This document shows, one piece after another, positions 59,515 to 64,000 of a stretch of 64,000 nucleotides of DNA. Under the pieces are notes generated by a model, which saw nothing but the letters and a program-made list of their open reading frames with translations, was not told the origin of the DNA and made no database searches. The stretch's first letter is position 1; each line of letters begins with the position of its first letter. The translations under genes were made by a program, and so were the position numbers. The DNA is taken from contig NZ_JAPEMI010000001.1 of the NCBI RefSeq assembly GCF_026342835.1, positions 4,036,501 to 4,100,500 of the forward strand, given 5' to 3'. This DNA comes from Streptomyces sp. NBC_00154. GTDB lineage: Bacteria > Actinomycetota > Actinomycetes > Streptomycetales > Streptomycetaceae.

Positions 59515-60350
59515 GCGTGCTGCGCATCCGTCGTCCGGGCAGGCTGGCCGCGGAGGCCGCCGCGCTGCTGATCGCCGCCGCGGTCGCCTTCCCGCTGTAC
59601 TGGATGGTGCTCTCCGCACTCAAGCCGGCGGGAGAGATCCAGTCCACCGACCCCCGGCCGTGGACGCTGTCGCCGTCCCTGGACTCCTTCCGCCGGGTCC
59701 TCGAACAGCACGATTTCGGCCGCTACTTCCTCAACAGCCTGATCGTCGCCGGCACGGTCGTCGTCGCGTCCGCGCTGGTCGCCTTTCTGGCGGCGACGGC
59801 GGTGACCCGCTTCCGCTTCCGGTTCCGCACCACCCTGCTGATCATGTTCCTGATCGCGCAGATGGTGCCGGTGGAGGCGCTGACCATCCCGCTGTTCTTC
59901 CTGATGCGGGACTTCGGCCAGCTCAACACGCTCGGTTCGCTGATCCTGCCGCACCTCGCCTTCTCGCTGCCGTTCGCGATCTGGATGCTGCGCGGCTTCG
60001 TCAAGGCCGTCCCGGACGCCCTGGAGGAGGCCGCCTACATCGACGGCGCGAGCCGCACCCGCTTCCTGTGGCAGATCCTCTTCCCGCTGGTCCTCCCGGG
60101 GCTCGTGGCGACCAGCGTCTTCTCGTTCATCTCGACCTGGAACGACTTCCTGTTCGCCAAGTCCTTCCTCATCAGCGATACCTCGCAGTCGACGCTTCCG
60201 ATGGCGCTGCTGGTCTTCTTCAAACCGGACGAGAACGACTGGGGAGGGATCATGGCAGCCTCGACGGTGATGACCGTCCCCGTGCTGGTCTTCTTCGTAC
60301 TCGTACAGCGACGCCTGGTCTCGGGGCTGGGCGGAGCGGTTAAGGACTGA
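59511..60350 (+). CDS. sugar ABC transporter permease, MalG-like
   Basis: This 279-residue permease has six spans, EAA loop (ALEEAAYIDGASRTRFLWQILFPLV, about 170-195) and the MalG-type ending VQRRLVSGLGGAVKD. GTG 59511 overlaps the upstream stop and GGGAGG is six bases before it. A cognate ATPase is not encoded here; MsiK or another shared ATPase is expected. The hexosaminidase gene begins four bases after its stop. Confidence 0.93.
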   Translation: MSVLRIRRPGRLAAEAAALLIAAAVAFPLYWMVLSALKPAGEIQSTDPRPWTLSPSLDSFRRVLEQHDFGRYFLNSLIVAGTVVVASALVAFLAATAVTRFRFRFRTTLLIMFLIAQMVPVEALTIPLFFLMRDFGQLNTLGSLILPHLAFSLPFAIWMLRGFVKAVPDALEEAAYIDGASRTRFLWQILFPLVLPGLVATSVFSFISTWNDFLFAKSFLISDTSQSTLPMALLVFFKPDENDWGGIMAASTVMTVPVLVFFVLVQRRLVSGLGGAVKD

Positions 60351-60354
60351 CGAC

Positions 60355-61989
60355 ATGGACATGGAACTCATCCCGGCACCGGTGAGCGTCGGCGACCAGG
60401 GACGGTGCGGCTTCCTGATGGACCGGGCCACGAGCATCACCGCGCAGGACGGCACCGAGTCCACCGAACGCTGGCTGCGCTCCACGATCGGGGCCGCCTT
60501 CGGTCTGTCGCTCCCACCGGGAGCCGAGGGCAAGGACAACACCATCCTGCTGCGGATCGACCCGGCCCTGGAGCCCGAGGGCTATCGGCTGTCCACCGGG
60601 ACCGGCCGGAGCGTCGTGATCACCGGCGGCAGCCCCGCCGGGGTCTTCTGGGGCGCCCAGACCCTCCGGCAGCTCCTGGGACCGGAAGCCTTCCGCCGGG
60701 CACCCGTCTCGACCGGCGTTCCCGCGCGCATTCCGTTCACGGACATCGAGGACCGGCCCCGCTTCTCCTGGCGCGGCCTGATGCTCGACGTCTCGCGGCA
60801 CTTCCTGCCCAAGGACGATGTCCTGCGCTACCTCGACCTCCTCGCCGCCCACAAGCTGAACGTCTTCCACTTCCACCTCACCGACGACCAGGGCTGGCGC
60901 GTGGAGATCAAGCGCTACCCGAAGCTCACCGAGGTCGGCTCCTGGCGCTCCCGCACCAAGCACGGGCACCGGGCCTCGGAGCTGTGGGACGAGACCCCGT
61001 ACGGCGGCCACTACACCCAGGACGACATCCGCGAGATCGTCGCGTACGCCGCCGAGCGGCATATCCGCGTCGTCCCCGAGATCGACATCCCGGGCCACTC
61101 GCAGGCCGCCATCAGCGCATACCCGGAACTGGGCAACACCGACGTCATCGACACCACCACCCTCTCCGTGTGGGACACCTGGGGCGTCAGTCCGAACGTA
61201 CTCGCGCCCACCGACAGCACCCTGCGCTTCTTCGAGGGCGTGTTCGAGGAGCTCCTCGACCTCTTCCCGGCCGCCACCTCGCCGTTCATCCACGTCGGCG
61301 GGGACGAGTGCCTCAAGGACCAGTGGAAGGAGTCCCCGACCGCCCAGGCCCGCATCAAGGAGCTCGGCCTGGCCGACGAGGACGAGCTGCAGTCCTGGTT
61401 CATCCGGCACTTCGACCGCTGGCTCACCGCGCGCGGCCGCCGCCTCATCGGCTGGGACGAGATCCTCGAAGGCGGCCTCCCGGACGGCGCGGCCGTGTCG
61501 TCGTGGCGCGGGTACGCGGGCGGCATCGCCGCAGCCGAGGCGGGGCACGACGTCGTGATGTGCCCGGAGCAGCAGGTGTATCTGGACCACCGTCAGGGCG
61601 GCGGCCCCGACGAACCGATGCCCATCGGGTACGTCCGCACCCTCGAGGACGTCTTCCGCTTCGACCCCGTACCGCCGGGCCTGACCGAGGAGGCGGCCGG
61701 TCACATCCTCGGCACCCAGGCCAACGTGTGGACCGAGGTCATGCAGAACCGGTCCCGAGTCGACTACCAGGTCTTTCCGCGGCTCGTGGCCTTCGCGGAG
61801 GTCGCCTGGTCGGCACTGCCCGCCCCCGCCGACCGGGACTTCGCCGATTTCGAACGGCGAATGACGGCGCACTACGCCCGACTTACTGCGCTCGGCGTCG
61901 AGTACCGGCCGCCGGGCGGCCCGTTGCCGTGGCAGCGACGCCCCGGCGTTCTCGGACGCCCGATCGAGGGGGCGCCCCCGAACGTGTGA
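60355..61989 (+). CDS. beta-N-acetylhexosaminidase, GH20, cytoplasmic
   Basis: This 544-residue enzyme should release GlcNAc from the ends of imported chito-oligomers. An N-terminal GH20b alpha/beta domain (1-130) precedes the catalytic barrel (RPRFSWRGLMLDVSRHFL from about 137). The Asp-Glu catalytic pair sits in HVGGDEC near residue 317, and further barrel motifs are DDQGWRVEI, EIDIPGHS and WRGY. There is no signal peptide, so it acts inside the cell after ABC uptake. Start ATG 60355 has AAGGAC upstream; ATG 60361 is an alternative. Its operon place after the permeases, with the dre site, fits aminosugar use. Confidence 0.94.
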   Translation: MDMELIPAPVSVGDQGRCGFLMDRATSITAQDGTESTERWLRSTIGAAFGLSLPPGAEGKDNTILLRIDPALEPEGYRLSTGTGRSVVITGGSPAGVFWGAQTLRQLLGPEAFRRAPVSTGVPARIPFTDIEDRPRFSWRGLMLDVSRHFLPKDDVLRYLDLLAAHKLNVFHFHLTDDQGWRVEIKRYPKLTEVGSWRSRTKHGHRASELWDETPYGGHYTQDDIREIVAYAAERHIRVVPEIDIPGHSQAAISAYPELGNTDVIDTTTLSVWDTWGVSPNVLAPTDSTLRFFEGVFEELLDLFPAATSPFIHVGGDECLKDQWKESPTAQARIKELGLADEDELQSWFIRHFDRWLTARGRRLIGWDEILEGGLPDGAAVSSWRGYAGGIAAAEAGHDVVMCPEQQVYLDHRQGGGPDEPMPIGYVRTLEDVFRFDPVPPGLTEEAAGHILGTQANVWTEVMQNRSRVDYQVFPRLVAFAEVAWSALPAPADRDFADFERRMTAHYARLTALGVEYRPPGGPLPWQRRPGVLGRPIEGAPPNV

Positions 61990-62284
61990 GCCCGGCCGCA
62001 GTGCGGGTCCGGCCACCACGGTTCCTGGGAACGTGGTGGCCGGTAAGCGTTCACCGCACGAACGGAACAAGTCGTACAACCATGGCTGAAGAGTGCCAAT
62101 TCACACTCTGCGCCGAAGAGGTGCGAAATAGGACTATCTTCCAGGTCGGGGACAGATGCACCCTTCGCGGACCCTCGCGTCGGTCCGATCGGAAGATGTG
62201 CCAGAGTTGCCACGTCCGGGCTTCGAGCACGTACCGTACGGCGAAACAAGCCGGACGCCGGGACACCGGGAAGGGGCAGCTGGG
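61990..62284 (+). promoter_or_regulatory. intergenic leader of the FAD-subunit operon
   Basis: These 295 bases must contain the promoter of the downstream genes. TAGGAC and TATCTT occur together near 62128-62140 as possible -10 boxes. A reading frame from ATG 62082 to 62288 would encode 68 residues with five Cys, but it has no ribosome site and its codon use is not typical, so it is not called as a gene. Confidence 0.4.
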
Positions 62285-63181
62285 TTGACCACGCACGCAC
62301 CGCAGGCGGCGCAGTCCGTGACGCTGCCCGCCTCGCTCGACGAGGCCGTGGCGGCGCTCGGCGCCATGCCTGCCGCCGTTCCTGTGGCCGGTGGCACGGA
62401 CTTGATGTCGGCCGTCAACAAGGGGCTCCTGCGTCCCTCCGGACTGGTCGGCCTCGGCCGGATCAGCGAGCTCCGCGGCTGGCACTACCAGGACGGTCAC
62501 GCCCTGCTCGGCACCGGACTCACCCACGCCCGCATGGGGCGGCCCGACTTCGCCGCCCTGATCCCCGCCCTGGCCGCGTCCGCGCGCGCCGCCGGCCCGC
62601 CCCAGATCCGTAACGCCGGGACGCTCGGCGGCAACATCGCCACCGCCGCCCCGACCGGCGACGCCCTGCCGGTGCTCGCCGCCCTGGAGGCCGAGCTCGT
62701 CATCGCGGGCCCCGGCGGCGCCCGCCGCGAGATCCCCGTCTCGCACCTGCTGGCCGGCCGCGAGATGCTCGAACCCGCGGAGCTGATCGGCTTCGTCCGC
62801 GTACCGCTGCTGCACGCCCCGCAGGTCTTCCTGAAAGCGACCGGCCGCACCGGCCCCGGCCGCGCCACCGCTTCCGTCGCGATCGTCCTCGACCCGGCCC
62901 GGCGCGGGGTGCGCTGCGCGGTCGGCGCCATAGCGCCGATGCCGCTGCGCCCGCTGGAGGCCGAGCGGTGGATCGCCTCGCTGATCGACTGGGACGGCGA
63001 ACGGGGCCTGGCACCCGACGCGCTGGCCGCGTTCGGCGAGTACGTCGCAGCGGCGTGCATCCCGGACCAGGCACCGCCCGCCGACGGGGGCGAGGCGCCA
63101 CCGCTGCCCCCCGCCGTAATGCATCTGCGGCGCACGGTCGCCGCGCTCGCCCGACGCGCGCTGGGGAGGGCACTGTCGTGA
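62285..63181 (+). CDS. FAD-binding subunit of a molybdenum hydroxylase (CoxM/XdhB-like)
   Basis: This 298-residue flavoprotein subunit carries electrons between iron-sulfur and acceptor sites in xanthine/CO dehydrogenase-type enzymes. FAD motifs are AVPVAGGTDLM (about 30-40) and RNAGTLGGNIATAAPTGD (about 110-128). The start is TTG 62285: AAGGGG lies ten bases upstream and the family N-terminus begins there. The last codons overlap the next gene (GTGA), implying an operon with the other subunits beyond the window. Substrate unknown. Confidence 0.88.
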   Translation: MTTHAPQAAQSVTLPASLDEAVAALGAMPAAVPVAGGTDLMSAVNKGLLRPSGLVGLGRISELRGWHYQDGHALLGTGLTHARMGRPDFAALIPALAASARAAGPPQIRNAGTLGGNIATAAPTGDALPVLAALEAELVIAGPGGARREIPVSHLLAGREMLEPAELIGFVRVPLLHAPQVFLKATGRTGPGRATASVAIVLDPARRGVRCAVGAIAPMPLRPLEAERWIASLIDWDGERGLAPDALAAFGEYVAAACIPDQAPPADGGEAPPLPPAVMHLRRTVAALARRALGRALS

Positions 63182-64000
63182 GCAACAGCAACGCCAACCA
63201 CGAGGACCACAACGAGCAGCACGGGGGCTGGCAGCCGACCCCGCAGGGCGGCGAGTACGACTCCGAGGCGACCGCCTTCGTCCACCTGCCGCCGGAGGAC
63301 CTGGCGAACGCACCGCTGGCTGCCCCCGGCCATGGCTACGTACCGCCGATGATCCTGCCGCTGACCCCTGCGGCCGGGCTCGACCCGGCGGCGACGGGCA
63401 GCTGGGTGGTCCAGACGCAGGGCCTGCCGGAGGGCGGCGCGGAGCAGCCCGCGCAGGGCACGGTGCACTGGCCGGATCCGAACCAGCAGCACGGCTACCC
63501 GCAGCACGAGCAGCAGGCCCCGGGCGAGCAGTACCCCCAGCACCAGCAGCACTCCGCGGGCGAGCAGTACCCGCAGCACGAGCGGCACACCGCGGGGGAG
63601 CAGTATCCCCCGCACGAGCAGCACTCCCAGCACGAGCAGCACTCCCAGCACGAGCAGCACGGTGAGCCGCCGGCCGCGACGGGCCAGTGGGACTTCGCCG
63701 AGGCGACGGCCCCGGAGCCCCTCGGCCACACCGGCCAGTGGACGATCCCGGTGGCCGAGGGCGACCTCCCGGACGAGTCCGGCGAGTTCACGACCTCGGC
63801 GCTGGCCTCCCAGTGGTACAGGGACCGGACGCCGCCGGCCACGCTGCCGGGCGGCGCGCCCGCGCCGTGGGCGACGCAGCCCGAGCCGGCCCCCGAGGCC
63901 CCCGAAACGGCTGTGGGGACGCCGGCGCACGGCGTGGACGTCACGCAGGCACCTGTCCCGGAGTCCACGCGCGTCCACGTGCAGCGCGACGCGGACGCCG
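63178..64000 (+). CDS. 5' part of a protein with His/Gln-rich repeats, probably linked to the molybdo-enzyme
   Basis: The frame is open to the end of the window (274 codons) from GTG 63178, which overlaps the stop of the FAD-subunit gene; GGGGAGGG precedes it. The visible part is acidic and disordered. Residues about 100-162 contain imperfect repeats of the type GEQYPQHEQHSA, then three QHEQHS units, with about 15 His. Later come two GQW-containing repeats (ATGQWDF, HTGQWTI). No domain is recognised; the operon position suggests a 2Fe-2S or accessory subunit starts after the window end. The repeats could bind metal ions. Confidence 0.8.
   Translation, partial: MSNSNANHEDHNEQHGGWQPTPQGGEYDSEATAFVHLPPEDLANAPLAAPGHGYVPPMILPLTPAAGLDPAATGSWVVQTQGLPEGGAEQPAQGTVHWPDPNQQHGYPQHEQQAPGEQYPQHQQHSAGEQYPQHERHTAGEQYPPHEQHSQHEQHSQHEQHGEPPAATGQWDFAEATAPEPLGHTGQWTIPVAEGDLPDESGEFTTSALASQWYRDRTPPATLPGGAPAPWATQPEPAPEAPETAVGTPAHGVDVTQAPVPESTRVHVQRDADA

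Overview
The window is about 72% G+C by eye, its genes have strong third-position G/C bias, and several genes begin with GTG or TTG or lack a leader. Gene content and order (NAD-glutamate dehydrogenase, pkaA-pkaB, prfB, ftsEX, smpB-ssrA, matAB, narK-nnaR, sigU and its anti-sigma gene, malic enzyme, hupA, murA, GlcNAc-type ABC operon with hexosaminidase) are those of a Streptomyces chromosome core. From memory the order resembles the S. coelicolor SCO2999 to SCO2941 interval; this was not checked against a database.

Layout. 1-2718 is the 3' part of a large NAD-glutamate dehydrogenase. 2863-17368 is a cell-envelope glycopolymer locus: a two-gene TagGH-type exporter, a divergent TetR regulator, three large proteins that join a GT2 glycosyltransferase to a CDP-glycerol glycerophosphotransferase, a GT-C type membrane protein, a GT2-methyltransferase fusion and a small DMT-type carrier. 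17560-21329 is a sugar ABC importer on the minus strand with no ATPase gene; a small duplication made an extra mini-ORF between its permeases. 21598-29003 is a phospho-signalling block: an FHA/FtsK-like (EssC/EccC-like) protein divergent from the Ser/Thr kinases PkaA and PkaB.

29188-36173 holds prfB, a sortase-type surface protein with 19 hexapeptide repeats, a tiny zinc-ribbon membrane protein, ftsE-ftsX, a C-terminal processing protease, smpB and ssrA (tmRNA). 36196-38487 is a divergent MFS/LysR pair. 38788-42905 is matA-matB plus an overlapping acyltransferase gene, an arrangement that recalls ica-type PNAG operons. 43051-45654 is narK and the HemD-like regulator nnaR. Two GNAT genes, a CGNR regulator, an ECF sigma/anti-sigma pair and a HelD-like ATPase follow. 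Malic enzyme is preceded by a structured RNA leader or sRNA with a strong terminator. Then come hupA, murA, a YqgE-family gene and a DUF3039 gene.

57245-61989 is a second sugar ABC operon ending in a cytoplasmic GH20 hexosaminidase, with a DasR-type dre site at its promoter, so it probably imports and cleaves GlcNAc oligomers. The window ends in a molybdenum-hydroxylase type FAD subunit gene and the 5' part of a partner with a His/Gln-rich repeat segment.

No CRISPR array, insertion sequence, prophage or tRNA gene was seen. The most unexplained signals are the RNA element at 51773-51927, the SGRTPYPG repeats in the FHA protein, the 18-bp palindrome before hupA, the phased 11-bp repeats after it, and the duplication that created the mini-ORF at 18480-18584.
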